Shown here: in pieces, positions 12,135 through 24,547 of the stretch
Position numbering within the stretch: position 1 is the first letter of the stretch
Layout of the letters: each line of letters starts with the position of its first letter
From: Toxonevra muliebris
Taxonomy: Eukaryota; Arthropoda; Insecta; Diptera; Pallopteridae
Length of the DNA: 64,000 nt
Reading direction: 5' to 3'
Assembly: GCA_963691655.1 (NCBI GenBank)
Contig: OY829326.1
Coordinates: 16,232,878-16,296,877 of the forward strand
Position numbers and translations under genes: made by a program
The notes under the pieces: model-generated
Databases searched by the model: none
Told to the model about the DNA's origin: nothing
The model's input: only the letters and a program-made list of their open reading frames with translations

Positions 12135-13509
12135 AAAAGAATAGCCACAAAATAATCTGCTGTAATGTGCCTGGAGGAGTTAATCGATTTAGCATGTGAG
12201 AAAAGTAATAAATTTAAATTTAGTGTTTAAATGTTCAGGTTCTTTATTACAGAAAAAGTTAATTATCATATATTTTTAAAACAGATTTTCCATAAAAATG
12301 AGTACTAACAATTCTGCTATAATTTATCATTTATAATTAATTGAACATTAATATAAATGATGTCTTCTTCATTAGCTGTATGTGAGGACTCGTTATTTCG
12401 ATTTGTTGCCAAGTTTTTATAGTGATCATGCTTAACAGGAGGAATGCCATAGTTCTACCTTTAGGATATACATAATAAAAAAAGCCGTACTTTCGTGTCA
12501 TAATTTGCAATTGTACCCTAACTGCAACACTGGCCAAAGGAATATTCTCCAGTGATGTGACGATCGGGTATTTTTTACTCGCTAAATGCGTGGTTATGTA
12601 CACGGCTGCCACTTACTCATTTTATATGAAAACTTTATCTGTTGTTAAAACTTAAAAAGCGTTTTTCTCGAAACAACGTTTTATTGACCGGTTCAGGGGT
12701 ATGAGAGAATTTTATCGAACCGATTGGGCTGAACTTTTAATGTGTTATTTTACACGCCAATGGCTCTCGCTGTTAATAGAATGGTTCATTTTTAATCATT
12801 ATTTACTATTTTTTACAACGATTTTCAGCAAAAAACAACTCGATTTTAAAAATATTTGGAAGTCCGCCATTTTGTTATTTTTTAATCCAAATGTTTAAAT
12901 CTACAACCTGCTAGAATGACAAGCCTACAGAACAATAATATATTTAAATTTTTTGTTTAAGAAGACTTTAAGTACTGTAATCACCCGGGCCAGCCCCACA
13001 CTTTTTTTTAGGTGCCTACTTTGGACGTAAAAAACACTAAAAAAATATCGTAAAATAAATTCCAAAAACAATTTTTTGTACAGTTAATGATTTGAATAGT
13101 AACATATAAAAAAATTAAATGATCACATTTTATTTTGTTATAATAAAAAATTCCCGAAATAACCTTAAAAATTAGGCCGGAATACCAGACTACATCCTTT
13201 ATAAAAAGTAACACACTAATTGAAATATATTTTGTATTTTAAAAATAGTTTTTGGCCGACTAGATATAATGAGACTCTTAACGTCCGACACACAATTTTT
13301 TTTAAAGTATTATATATTATATATGTATATTTAAATTTTACCTTTTTCAACAAAAAATATTTTGAACATAAGTTTACAATTATTAATTATTATAAAAGCT
13401 AACTGTGCCCACAGAATGTACCAAATTTTAAAAACATGTACCAATGTACCAAAAGCAGAAAAATAGAAAAAAATGTACCAGTTTTGGTAGAATTGTACCA
13501 AAGTGGCAA
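12135..13509. other. Intergenic DNA without a supportable gene
   Basis: It contains a 91-residue minus-strand frame at 12337-12612 (GTG, not ATG, start) and a 65-residue ATG frame at 12701-12898. Neither shows a recognisable domain. It also holds the degenerate GTACCAAA-rich segment at about 13420-13500. I see no RNA gene. Confidence 0.4.
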
Positions 13510-13824
13510 CCGTGGTTATGTATAAATTTTTGCTCAGCGAACACCATGAAATTGTTGTTGCATTGAACACAAAGAGAGAGTCTGTACTCACTCTCACACC
13601 GAACACGATATGCTCGGTGTATTGTACACCGATCACGCCGAGTATTCAGGGTGGTAATGAGTTATTTTACAAAACAGTATCATTAAATATAAAATAGTAT
13701 TAAACAAACGAGTATATTTTGACAAAAAACAACTCTGCAACGAGCTGAATGTAACTACCTTGACCGAGCACGGGAGAAAATGTTTTGTGTTCGTTGAACA
13801 CCGAGCACCAATATAACCAGGCGC
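13510..13824 (+). mobile_element. MITE family A, copy 2
   Basis: It is homologous to copy 1 in inverted orientation: CACCATGAAATTGTTGTTG, then ACAAAGAGAGAGTCT, CCGAGTATTCAG, ACGAGCTGAATGTAA, and a GCACCAATATAACCAGGCGC terminus followed by TAA. Its left terminus is eroded (CGTGGTTATG in place of CTGTGGTTATATTG). Confidence 0.65.
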
Positions 13825-13850
13825 TAAACGAACGCGATATGCTCGGTGTA

Positions 13851-14198
13851 GGCTGTGGTTATATTGGCAATATGCTCGGCAAACGCCATGAAATTGTTGT
13901 TGCACCAAACACAAAGAGCGAGTCTTTACTCACTCTCACATCGAATACCTGAGTATTCAGGTGGCCCCGCTGCTTTACATACAAAATAATATTAAACAAT
14001 CGATCCAGCCCTGCATACAAAAACAAAATATACGGTCGATTTTGTTTTTGTAGCGCTATAACCTTATTATTTAGTCATGGAGTATTTGGATTTTGACAAA
14101 AAGCAATTCAGCAACAAGCTGAATGTAAGCACCATGACCGACCACGGAAGAAAATGTATTGTGTTCGTCGAACACCTAGCACCAATATAACCAGGCAC
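13851..14198 (+). mobile_element. MITE family A, copy 3
   Basis: It begins GGCTGTGGTTATATTGGC and ends CCAATATAACCAGGCAC before TAA. It lies 26 bp after copy 2 in the same orientation, so the two form a near-tandem pair. It includes an extra GC-rich segment (GGTGGCCCCGCTGC at about 13961) not seen in the others. Confidence 0.7.
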
Positions 14199-14675
14199 TA
14201 AGGGTTATGTTAGACTCTGTGTTTTGCTGTCAAACAATGATATTGGTATTGAATTTGAATATCATAGATTAATCTATGATAAATATGAGAGTATATGAAT
14301 AACATATTTGAGTTCAGATTAAAACATGCAGTTAGAAGTCTTTTGGAATCGCCGATTTGTTATTCATTTAGAAAAGTCTTTTTTGGAGTCAATGGAATAC
14401 AATTTTTTTTTGAAATAATGGGAATGCAAATCTTGGTGTCGCTTGGAGTCACATGCAATCAATTGGAATTTGAAGTCTTTTGGAATTAATCAGGAGTTTC
14501 TGAAGTCTTTTGAAATCACTTGAAGCGATCAAAAAAAATTTACACTTCAATTGAAATATCCTGTAATATAGGGATTATCTTTTTAACTCTTATTATTGTT
14601 AACAATATACAAAAATAAGTTTAAAATAAAAAAGAATACCGTTTTTCACATGCCGATGGTCATACGTTGGCCCCT

Positions 14676-14868
14676 CTTAAGGGGCCGTTCACATATTACG
14701 TAATGGAATTTTTGACCCCATAAAAAAATTTTAGCCATGATTTTCGAATTTAGCAAGAGAAAATGCATTTTATAAACTAGTGTAATTTGAGAGTCATCTG
14801 TATTTGATAGTATAAAATTGACGTAACGTAACGCAGTTGATGACGTAATATGTGAACGGCCCCTTAAG
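14676..14868. mobile_element. 193-bp MITE with about 26-bp terminal inverted repeats and TTAA flanks
   Basis: The ends read TTAAGGGGCCGTTCACATAT... at 14677 and ...ATATGTGAACGGCCCCTTAA ending at 14867. They are nearly perfect inverted repeats that also include TTACGT. If TTAA is the target duplication, this is a piggyBac-type MITE. Short elements starting GGGGCCGT..., with ACGTAA close to the tip, are widespread in arthropod genomes. There is no coding content. Confidence 0.75.
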
Positions 14869-15989
14869 TAAATATTCTAGGGTATTGATTGGCAGTAAAA
14901 AGAGTCATCTTGCTTCTTCAATTGTCCTACACCATTGGAAGTATCCTTAGCTAGAACCTTTCGTAGACGTGCCGCTTTCGTCAGCGGTGTAATATTTTCA
15001 CAGCGTCTTTTCCAGACCTCGCGTTTTGGTGAAAACCTATGGGTACTGTATAAATTTGTTATTCCTCTCCAATATCTCCCTAAATTTCCTAAAGTTCTGT
15101 CTTAAATTAAGTAAAAGTAACGAATGAAGATATATTATTCTTTTATGATTTGATGTATAATTAAAATCCAGTATTGCTCATTTGCAGTTTAAATTTTACG
15201 CTTTTTGTACAAACGCAGCTTTAACCTCTCCATTCTGCAATAAAAATTAAAAGAATCCGAATTCAAATATGAAGTTATAGTAAAAAATGCACAATGTGTC
15301 TACCACCAAATGAATTTCTCATTTCCTCGGCTGTACCAGACTTTGAAATTTTAAATAAATACTTAAACTTTAATTACAATTTCAGAACGATGTATTTTTT
15401 TTATCAGTACATTTGTGAGTTCATTTATTGTATTAAATAACTTTGAAAATAAAGTACAGTACTAATATTAAGCTATGAACACTATTTTTTCTTTTTGTTT
15501 TTGTCATTATTTTCATAAAAAACCAAATTAAATGTAGCTAATTCGAAGAGCTAATTTAAAACAAAAATTATGCAAAATTTCATCCAATCTCTTATTCGTG
15601 CTTTAAATATTTACAATGTTATAGATGGATTTCATAACTCGCTACTGCGCTCCTAGTATATAGTGCTAATGCAGTTGAAACGAATACTTAAAATTTGTAG
15701 CGACGTACGGAGTCTTTTTTAACTAAAAAGGAAACATACAATGCTTTGTGTGTATAGAAAGTAAGATAAAGAAACATAATAAACGCAAAGATATTCAAAA
15801 TTGCCATCCAGAGGAAATTAAAAGCTAATTCTAATACTATCTTAATCTAGGTGAAATATGTGAAAAATTAAAAGCTTGTTTTGTTTAGCAACTGTGAAGT
15901 TGTGTTGTGGCCCACTTCGGAAACCTGTAAGTAAGTAAACGTAAATTGTAAATTTGTAATTCATACTAATACGCACACGCACCTCTCGC
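14869..15989. other. Intergenic DNA and 3' UTR of the SR-rich gene
   Basis: There is no open frame worth calling. The minus-strand gene ending at 15990 needs a 3' UTR here. An AATAAA hexamer on the minus strand (TTTATT at 15424-15429) is the best visible poly(A) signal, about 560 nt past the stop. Confidence 0.4.
15424..15429 (-). terminator. Candidate poly(A) signal of the SR-rich gene
   Basis: TTTATT on the plus strand is AATAAA on the coding strand. It is the first such hexamer I found downstream of the stop at 15990. Confidence 0.3.
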
Positions 15990-18900
15990 TTACGCTCGTT
16001 TGATATTAAATGGAGCTACCATTGCTTGTGGACTGCTGCAATCTTTGGATGTATTTGCACTATTTGCTGTGGCAGCAATGGCTGCACTTGTCTCAATATT
16101 GTGCAGTACTCCTGGAGGAAGCGGAGGTGCCGTTTGCATGAAATAATTGGGAGGAGGATGATGATGCAGATGGTGATGAGGCGATGGGGGGTATTGTTGT
16201 GGTGAAAACTCAACTGGATGTGGAGGTCCTGCTGCCTGTTGGTGAGGCGGTGGTGGAAACATTGTTGGTGGTGGCATATTGTATGTATGTCGTACACCCA
16301 ATACAGGAATGGTAGATGGAGGTGTATTACGTGCAGTTGCTGCCGCCAATGGTGATGGTGGTAAACGCATAAAATTATTAATACGCATGCCCACAAAGCC
16401 AAGGGGCGAAGCTTGACGTTGCGATGTTGATGGATATGCTCCAGCGTGCATTTGTGGTGAATGAGGAGGAGTTGTTGTCGTTGTAGTCGCAATTGCTTGG
16501 AATGTTCCTTTAGTCATAGTTGATGTTGTTACCAATGCAGGCGGAGGGGTTGATTCAGGATGGTGCTGATGCTGGAGATGATGGTGCTGCATTGCATCTA
16601 CTGGTGGTGTTTTCAAATGTAGCTGTTGTTGAGCGGGACTTTCACGACGCAATGGAACACGATCAGCACGACTAGAACGATTATGAGCGGCCAATGCATT
16701 GAGATCCTTTTTGGGGTTGTGAAGATTTGACGACGGCATGGAGGATGAAGAACCATTGGGTGATTGCGTGTGCGAGGGTGATTGGGTAGTGGCATTATGT
16801 GCTGGAAGCACACCAGCAGTGGTGTTGCTACCTGCTGGCATGCACTTTGGGTTGATCAGACGAGGCGGTATAGCTCGTTCCTGCTGCGAAACATACATTG
16901 AGTGCACAACAGAATCGAAATGGAAGTAAAGCAGAGGTGTTGGAGTAGGTGGTCGTAAATATATTGGTTGTTCCAGATATGGAGGAACCATTGTTGCAGG
17001 CGGTGGAGGAGGTGGCAATTTCTCAACTTCGGGATCGATTTTAACTTCTTCCTTGGTCTTTTTCTCTGCTTCCAAATTATTCTCAGCGATATTGACGCCA
17101 TGTCGCCTACGTAAGCGTCGCAATTTGTTGCGAATCTTTGCATCAATAACTTTCCGATCTTCGTCGTCACTCTCTCTGTTCGGAAAGATGCCATCCTCAA
17201 AGTAGACCTTTTTCTTTGAGGGTTTTCTGTAAATTAAAACAAATGATGAAGTTAGTTTCATTTAAAGTAATTATATTTTAATCAATTTCACTTACTCATC
17301 CTTAGAGGATTCTTCCTTTGCTACAATTTTCTTCAGTATGCTTCGCGAGGTGCCATCATTTTCTCGGCTGAGACGCAAAACAGCAGCAGTAACATGACGG
17401 CTATTGATCTCCTCCTTCCACGCTACGGCTGCGCTCTTAACTTTGGTCTTTGCCGGTTTTATTTGTGCTTCAATCAACTTGGTTGTTGCAGCTGATGACG
17501 TCATAGATACTTCGCTTGAAGGCACAATTTCTAGAACATTGCCTTTTTGCACTGCCACCGTTGCCTTCGGCAGCTCCTTTAACAACGACGATGACTGATG
17601 ATGTGGTTGAGACTGATGCGGAAGCGCCGCTGGAGGAGGATGACCAAAATCATTGTAATAGTAATTTGATGGCAACGCATGAGCATGATGTGCTGCTGTA
17701 ATTGGAGGATGTGGTCCTCCTCCCGTACCACTAATGGTGGGTATATTAGAGTATATTTGTTGATGAGGATGGGGGTGAGTTCCTGCAGCAGGTCCACTGT
17801 TCGCCATTGGAACATACTGATTTGCATAATAATTTCCTCCATCGGGAGGCACAGACATGTAAGCTGCTCCACCATATTGGCTGTAGTGAGAGTAGCTTTC
17901 ATAAGATACAATATTGCCGCTGACGTCTTCTTGATTTGATGCCGATGGACCATTAAGCACGATATTAATGCGTGCGTCTAATGAAATGCGGTTTGGTGAA
18001 AGGTTGTAATAATATGACGACGAGACAGGCATGCCTGGGGAAGAGTGTGTTTCCTGCGAGTAGTATTGATGTTGCGGGGATAGTGATCGACGATCATAGC
18101 TATCACCTCGACGATGTCGATGATCATCATACCCGCGTGAGGGTGGTGGTGAATGCGGTGACCTCGGCATACGTGGTGATCGTGAGTGCGATCGGGAACG
18201 TGAACGGCGAGATGAAGAACGTAGCGGGGATGAGCTGCTTGGGCGTCGCGAGGCCAACGGGGAGAGACTGCGACGCATTGGAGGTGACGGTGGTTTAAAT
18301 GGTAATGGTGATCGTGAGTATCGATCACGACTGTATGAACGGCGTCGATTTGAAGATGGTGGAGAACGAGGTGAATGCGGTCGTGGAGAACGATGACGCG
18401 CTCCATGCTGCGGTGAAGAACGTGGTGAGCGAGAGTGCGAGCGGGAACGTTGCTGCATTGGTTTTCTATAATGTGACGACAATGATCCAGAGCCGCCTTG
18501 CTGCCCAGAGGGCCCAGTAGGACGACGCCTGCGGTGTGATGGTGGACTTAGATCGCCACGCCTACTTGACTGTCGTGTAATACTACGACTGCGACTACGG
18601 CTTCGTCGTCCTGAAGTGCGATAACGTGCTTGCGCCGAAGAATATCCTCCACGTCTTTGGGGCGATATATTACGTCCAGCACGTCTAGATGGGCTCACAG
18701 AGAGCGATCGTACGCGCCCACGACGTGAAGGGCTAAAACGTGACCGTGAAGTTGAACGTCTAGAACGATCTCCACCACGATACCCACTGGGCGAACGCTG
18801 GCGCTCATTATTCGATATGCGTGATTGTGAAGATGCTGGCGAGCGTCGATGACGTTGATGACTGGAACGGGAATCTTTCGATTCCATCATCGGTTTTACT

Positions 18901-21900
18901 ATAGCTATTTCTTTAGCAGGTTTCACCAATTTATCAGTGAAGTCAGCTTCCTCAGGTTCCGAGGAGCGTTTGGAAGTATCAGCATCATTATCTTCAGCTT
19001 TTTCAAAAATAGCTGGTGTTTTAGGTAATTTCAAGGGTGATATTGTTAACTTGATTGCCTCCCGATTAGTGTCAAATATTTTATTAGCAATTATGGGTGG
19101 AGAAGTTCTTTCGAGAATTTCAGTTTGTTGCATTGATTGTACGAATATTCCAGCTATTGGAGGTGGTGCTGCTGCAGTTGTTGGTGTTTGCGTTTGTTCT
19201 GTTGCTTGAGTATTACTTTCGGCTGTTGTTGATTTGGCATACTTTTGTAGTATAAGGTTCTTTTCTTGCAGAAATAGTTTTTCCATTTTAAGTAATTCTT
19301 CACTAATTTCGTCAGCTGAGTCATAATTGGCGCGCATCATTTGTATACGTGCGAGATTGGCCTCTAAGCTCTTGAGTTTCTTGAAGTCCTTGGCGACATC
19401 CGATTTTTGAGCTTTAGCTGGTGTTGATGAAGAGGACTGAGGCGGTGGCAGATTCTCGGATAGCTGGGATGAAGATGGCGGTGGAGGAGTGATCGTGGCA
19501 GTGCGTAATGCCTCAACTGGTGGTGTTGAAGATTTTACTGAATCTTTAGCAGTGTGAATGATGAATTCTTCTGTGGGCAAGCTACTGTTAATTTTACAAA
19601 TGTTATTTGCTGCAATTTCATCAAACGAAGTATCGTTTGCTGGTTTTGTAGTAATCGTTGACTTTTCGAAACTATCCGCGTCATTGCTATCTTCAGATGA
19701 TGATGCACTTGAACTAGTAGCGCTGGATGAACTACTTGATTCTGAGGATGATGATGAAGACGACGAAGAGGTAGAAGTCGAAGAAGTTGATAAGGCTTCG
19801 TCCATTGTTTTTACTTCTCTGGCCGTATCAGGGGCATTACTTGCAGTTTTAATGTCGACACCGGAATCCTCAACACTTTTAATGAATTGATCGTAAATTT
19901 CTTGCATTCCGAAAAGCTCATTTTTTAATGGAATCTTCTTTTCAGGAATTGAAACACTATTTATATCAGTAGTATCATTAGCTATTGTTTTCTCAATAGG
20001 ACCTGCAATGACAGATGCTGTTATAGAAGGCGGTGGTGAATTCGTTGGTGTATTGCTTTCTATTTCTGTTTTCGTTTCATTTTGCTTCATTGCCAACAGG
20101 TCCATTGGAGGACTAGGGTTAACAAAACGGTTTACAAATTTATAATCGATATCTTCTTGTGATAATTGCAATGGAGTAGAACTTTCACAAGCTGCATTTG
20201 AGTTTAAATCTGTATCAGCATCATCATTTTCCCAATTGTCCATATAATCATCAGTGTCGGGACTTGCGGATTTTGTGTTCTTACTAGAAGAAGCCGTGTC
20301 TTCATCATCGACTAATGCGCCTTTTCTTGAAATACTGATATCATCGATATCATCATTTTCTTCGGGGAAAAGAAATTCAGCAGCCGTGAATGATAGTGGT
20401 GGCTTTGATATATTTTTCTTTTTTGCAGCGCCAGATTTTTTAAGAGGCTCTGTTTTTTTTTTCTTCGTAACAGAAACTTGTTTGATATGCGACTTTGGAG
20501 CTGGAGGTGTGTTTGATTTTGCAGGATTGCGTTCCAACGATTTAGATTTATCATTCGAAAATGAACGCCGTCGTTTATATGGAGATTTTGAGAGTTTTCG
20601 GTTTGTATCACTGCGACGTTTGGATGTGTTGGCTTTTCCCTTTTCATTTCTATCTGCAGAATCTTTTGAGCGGGAACGATTTAATGAACTAGAAGAGCCT
20701 TTACAATTACTATCTCCCGAGTTCGAACGATTAAGTGGCTTTTGTTGGGATCTCTGTCCACTACGACCACGCTCAGCTGAAGATTTATGCATGCTCCTAT
20801 TGTCACGGTCACACGTACGCGAACTTGAACGACGTGCTGGGTTAATTTTGCCAAAGTAACGATCACGTGAAATTGAACGTTTGAAGGGATTCTTATGTTT
20901 GGGAAGTTCTGGTGTAAGTGAACATAGATCCTTTTTGGTTTTTGTCTTTGTTTGATTCGATTCTTTAGCATGTTTTTTAGATTTCTGAAATAGTTTTTCC
21001 TTAGTTGCTTGTATAGTTTCGAGTTTCAAATCATCATCTTGCAGCAACTTGTCAATGCGTTTTTGTATCTCAAGCGCTTTTTGTAGTTGAGTTTTATCTG
21101 AAGTTGTGTTTGAGTTGGTAGTGATAGTAGTAGCGGGTGGTAAGGGTGGTGTACCACTTTTTATTTTTTGTGAATGTTTTTGAGAATCTTTATTCTCATC
21201 CAGCTTACTGTTTGTATTAGCATTTTCAAAACCTGATGTATCTTTATTTTCAACGGCTTTTCGCACTGCATTCAAAAGATTATCAATATCCTTAGTTGTA
21301 GGCTGTAGTCTAGGTGGTGAATCAGCGAACATATCAAATGCCTTTTCATTCACAATGTCTGAAGATATTGCTGAGCATGCTTCATTGGAATTGGCATTCT
21401 CTTCCTCGATTTGATCCAAAGTATTTTCTTTTTCATTAATTTTTATATCGTTAGTTTCAACTTTTACAATATCTTTACTTAATTCGAAGATTGGCGTTGC
21501 CACTTTATCTAAATATGTATCTACTTTTTCGACCTTTATGTTTTCGACAACATCCCACATTTCCTCGGAATCCAATGTCTCTTCGTCTTCTTCGTCCTGC
21601 ATTTTATTTGACTTTGATTTATGATCTTTCTCAACACTGACATCTTTAGTTAGATTTTGTGTACCAGTGCTTTCACGTTCCGGTTTCTTTAAGGATTCAC
21701 GTATTTTCTCAATTTTTCTTTTACTAGACTTTTCACTGCTGTTGCGGCTAGAACGTCGCTTTTTAACTTTTTGACGTTCATGCAATTTCTTTAGTTTTTT
21801 GCGTGGACTACTTTTAGAGCTCCTCGATTTATCTTTTACCTTATGGGACTTTTCTATATTTGCAGCTGAAGAATCTTCAGTTTTTTGTTCATGTTTAATA

Positions 21901-23467
21901 CGTTTATCTTCACGTGGGTTAAATGCATATGATAAAGATGGGTTTGTTTTAGTCCATCTACATAAGTATTGTATAAAAATAAATATAATTAAATTTGATG
22001 TGATTCTTGTATTCATTGTTGCAAGATTTTTATCGTCATAATTAAAGGTATTCCGGAATTTTTAAAATATTATGTAAAATTATGCAATATAATAAAAAAT
22101 ATTATAAAAAAAAAAAACTTTGATATTAAGTCCTTCAATTTCCTTTTTAAATCTATATTTTCATATCTGGAGACAAACTTAGAAGTGTTTGTTTTACACT
22201 TACCTCAAATTGGAATTTGGTGGCTGTATTGGTGAGTGTCCGCGTGGAGGTGGCGGAGTATGTTGACGGTATTGTTGCTGCCCTATTGGACCATGATGCC
22301 GCTGTGGGCCATTATTGAAAAACGGTGGACGATAGCCACCAGAAAATCGCATACCACCTCCGCGCATTCCTCGACCACGTGGTATAAATCCGCCGCGGCT
22401 ATGATGGAAATCTGGCCGCGAGCCACCACGCATAAAAGGATTCATGGGACGAAAGTTCATGAAACCCTCTGGAAATTGGGGTAAATGCGGTGGCCCACTT
22501 AAGCCAAGCTGAGGATAACGTGTTGAAGAGGAAACAGAGACCGAGTTGACTACGGAACGTAACTCATCGTTCCGTTCCGGTGAGGAATGTTGTTGGTCAG
22601 ATGAGTAGCTATCATGTTCTTTTGAATGCTTGTTTTTCTTTTTTGGTTTAATAAGACCCTCTTCATCGTCCGAACAGTCATCACTTTGTAGTGCAACATG
22701 TGCTGCTTCTTGTTCTGTATAACATTAGTTTTATCAATAATAAAATGTTCCCATCGTACCATGATTGCCAGACCGTCACTATACAAAAATGACAAATGCC
22801 TATATTTTTAATCCATCTTTAGAGTGCAGATACCTTTTAGCTGAAGTGTTTTGTAGGTATTTCCTAGCTAATAACACAGGTTTTTTGTTTTGTATAGTGA
22901 CGACCTGATAATTAAAGAGCGACATAGTCGTGATTACAATTACATACCTTTTTTAAGCTTTTTTAATCTCTTACGTTCCTCTTTGGCTTTTCTTTTTGCC
23001 TCTTCATCTTCGTCTAATTCACCAGAACGTCGCCGATTTTCCATTTGTTGTTTGCGCTTCTCAGCATCTTGCCTTCTCTTGATAGCATCCAATTCGAGTA
23101 TTGCACGCACTTTTTCTTCACACATTTCTGCTTCCAATTGCGATACTGATTTAAATTGTTTTACTATTAATGTTGTCTCTTTGGATGGCGCAGGTGGTGG
23201 AGGCGGAGGCTGTACGTCTTCTCTTGGTAATGGGGACATTTCGCGCATAGTTATTGGACTACTATGTGTACTGTGCGGTGGTGTTTTTACCTCGCCCGGC
23301 TCTAAACTGCTATCACCCTGTAGTTCATCCAAAAAGTTGAAGGTTAATTTTGCTACACCATCTGCCGAAACTTTTATCTCATTTTTACTATTTGCCGTAT
23401 TCGAGACAGCAGTAGGCGTGGGCGTAGCTGCACTAGTATCGCGTGGTGATGTGTGCACGGAGGACAT
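15990..23467 (-). CDS. Large Ser/Arg-rich (SR-related) nuclear protein, unidentified
   Basis: Four minus-strand coding exons: 23467-22948, 22714-22204, 21957-17296 and 17226-15990. They total 6930 nt, giving 2309 aa plus TAA, with all phases consistent (donors GTATGT, GTAAGT, GTAAGTG). Seen in order: a basic coiled-coil segment at about 109-173 (EEKVRAILELDAIKRRQDAEKRKQQ); an acidic-basic linker; an RGG/Gly patch at about 264-310 (GGFIPRGRGMRGGG); Lys/Ser-rich basic stretches at about 370-450 and 700-820; a poly-Ser/Glu tract near 1065-1100; a short coiled coil at about 1193-1253; a classic RS domain at about 1370-1640; and a Pro/His/Thr-rich tail. Right after the last splice is a conserved-looking block, KKVYFEDGIFPNRESDDE, then a basic RNKLRRLRRRHGV. 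RS and RGG regions point to pre-mRNA splicing or 3'-end processing in nuclear speckles, but I cannot name the family. The ATG at 23467 (MSSVHTSPRDT) is the first in frame. The frame stays open upstream to an acceptor-like AG at 23550, so an upstream exon could add residues. Confidence 0.85.
22769..22907. mobile_element. 139-bp MITE in intron 1 of the SR-rich gene
   Basis: The left end CAGACCGTCACTATACAAAA and the inverted right end CAGGTCGTCACTATACAAAA agree at 18 of 20 positions. The element fills more than half of the 233-nt intron between coding exons 1 and 2. Its target duplication is not clear. Confidence 0.65.
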
Positions 23468-23549
23468 GATTGGTGGATACTGATTTTTGCCCAATGTTTT
23501 CCCTACTACTTCCACTTGCGGATCGAAATCAAATTTTACAGCGATTACG

Positions 23550-24363
23550 CTTAAGGAAAATTACTAATCAATTAATGCCAACGACATTCACATTTATCTC
23601 TCCGCGTTGCCATCACCGACAGGGAGAAAAATCAAGTGCCAAATTTAATAACTTCTAGTCCATTTTATACTCATAAAATCATATTTTTCTTTTGCAAGTC
23701 TATATGGAAATTGAAGAATAATTATTTGATTACACTTTTTAATTGTTTTGAGTTTATAATTATTTAACTTTACACAGTTTTATTGAAATTTTCACAACAG
23801 TCGCGAATGTGCATGTTTTTAAGAAAATTCAGTTTGACATTTCGTGTTGCAACAAATTGACAATACTCTTTTCACCTTTCTCAACATTTTCGGGTTTTCA
23901 CCACTCTTACTTTATAAGGTACTGCCACATCAAAAAAATCGTATTGTTTTGTTTTTATTTCATCAGCTGCTAATGCTGCTTTGATATGAAATTTGGGTAC
24001 ATTCTATATTAGATAAAACTATTTTCGAAATAGTAATGTAGGAATAAGATTTTTAAAACAAATTTTTTATTAATTCAAAATTTGGACCAATTATTTTAAT
24101 TCACTTATTAATTAACTAAAATATTAAGTTATATTAAACAATAATCGAGTTTTTGATTATCTTTTAACAACTTTGAGAGTATTTTAAAATAAATACTATT
24201 TTAAATATTTTAAAACGCATTTTAAATTTTAAAGTGCTTTTAAGTGGCATTTTGTCGAAATACGAAATTAATTGCTATGAAAATAAGTTAAAAAAGTTAA
24301 CAATTCTTTTAAATATTATAAAAAAGTAAAGTATAACAGGCTTAAAGATCGTATATATGTAGT
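23550..24363. other. 5' flank of the SR-rich gene
   Basis: It should contain the promoter and any 5' non-coding exon of the minus-strand gene. I see an acceptor-like CCTTAAG ending at 23550 (minus strand) but no convincing first exon. The rest is AT-rich. Confidence 0.4.
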
Positions 24364-24444
24364 TATCACAACAACAGTGTATATAGAGACGGGCAAATCA
24401 GACGGCCGTTTCGGAATCCGCCACGATTCCTTATCAGTGATCTT
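24364..24444 (-). repeat. Dispersed repeat family B, copy 1
   Basis: The minus-strand reading (GATCACTGATAAGGAATCGTGG, in part, then CCGAAACGGCC and CTGATTTGC) matches the left part of 53347-53462. This copy is partial and lacks the GTCACTTCGAC end. Confidence 0.55.
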
Positions 24445-24547
24445 AGTGATAGTTCTTAATCTTGCAATATCCTATATATCGATGGTCATACGTTGACCCC
24501 TCGAAAGTACTTTTTCACCACTTTCGGAAGACAAGACAATAACACAA

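Noticed and set aside
12337..12612. 91-codon minus-strand frame as a small gene
   Set aside because: It begins at GTG. The nearest ATG upstream (ATGAGTAAGTGG) is in another frame and closes after eight codons. No recognised domain. A spliced origin is possible but unsupported.
20254..20859. 201-codon plus-strand open frame inside the SR-rich gene
   Set aside because: Antisense shadow of a low-complexity Ser/Lys/Arg exon. No domain and no splice context.
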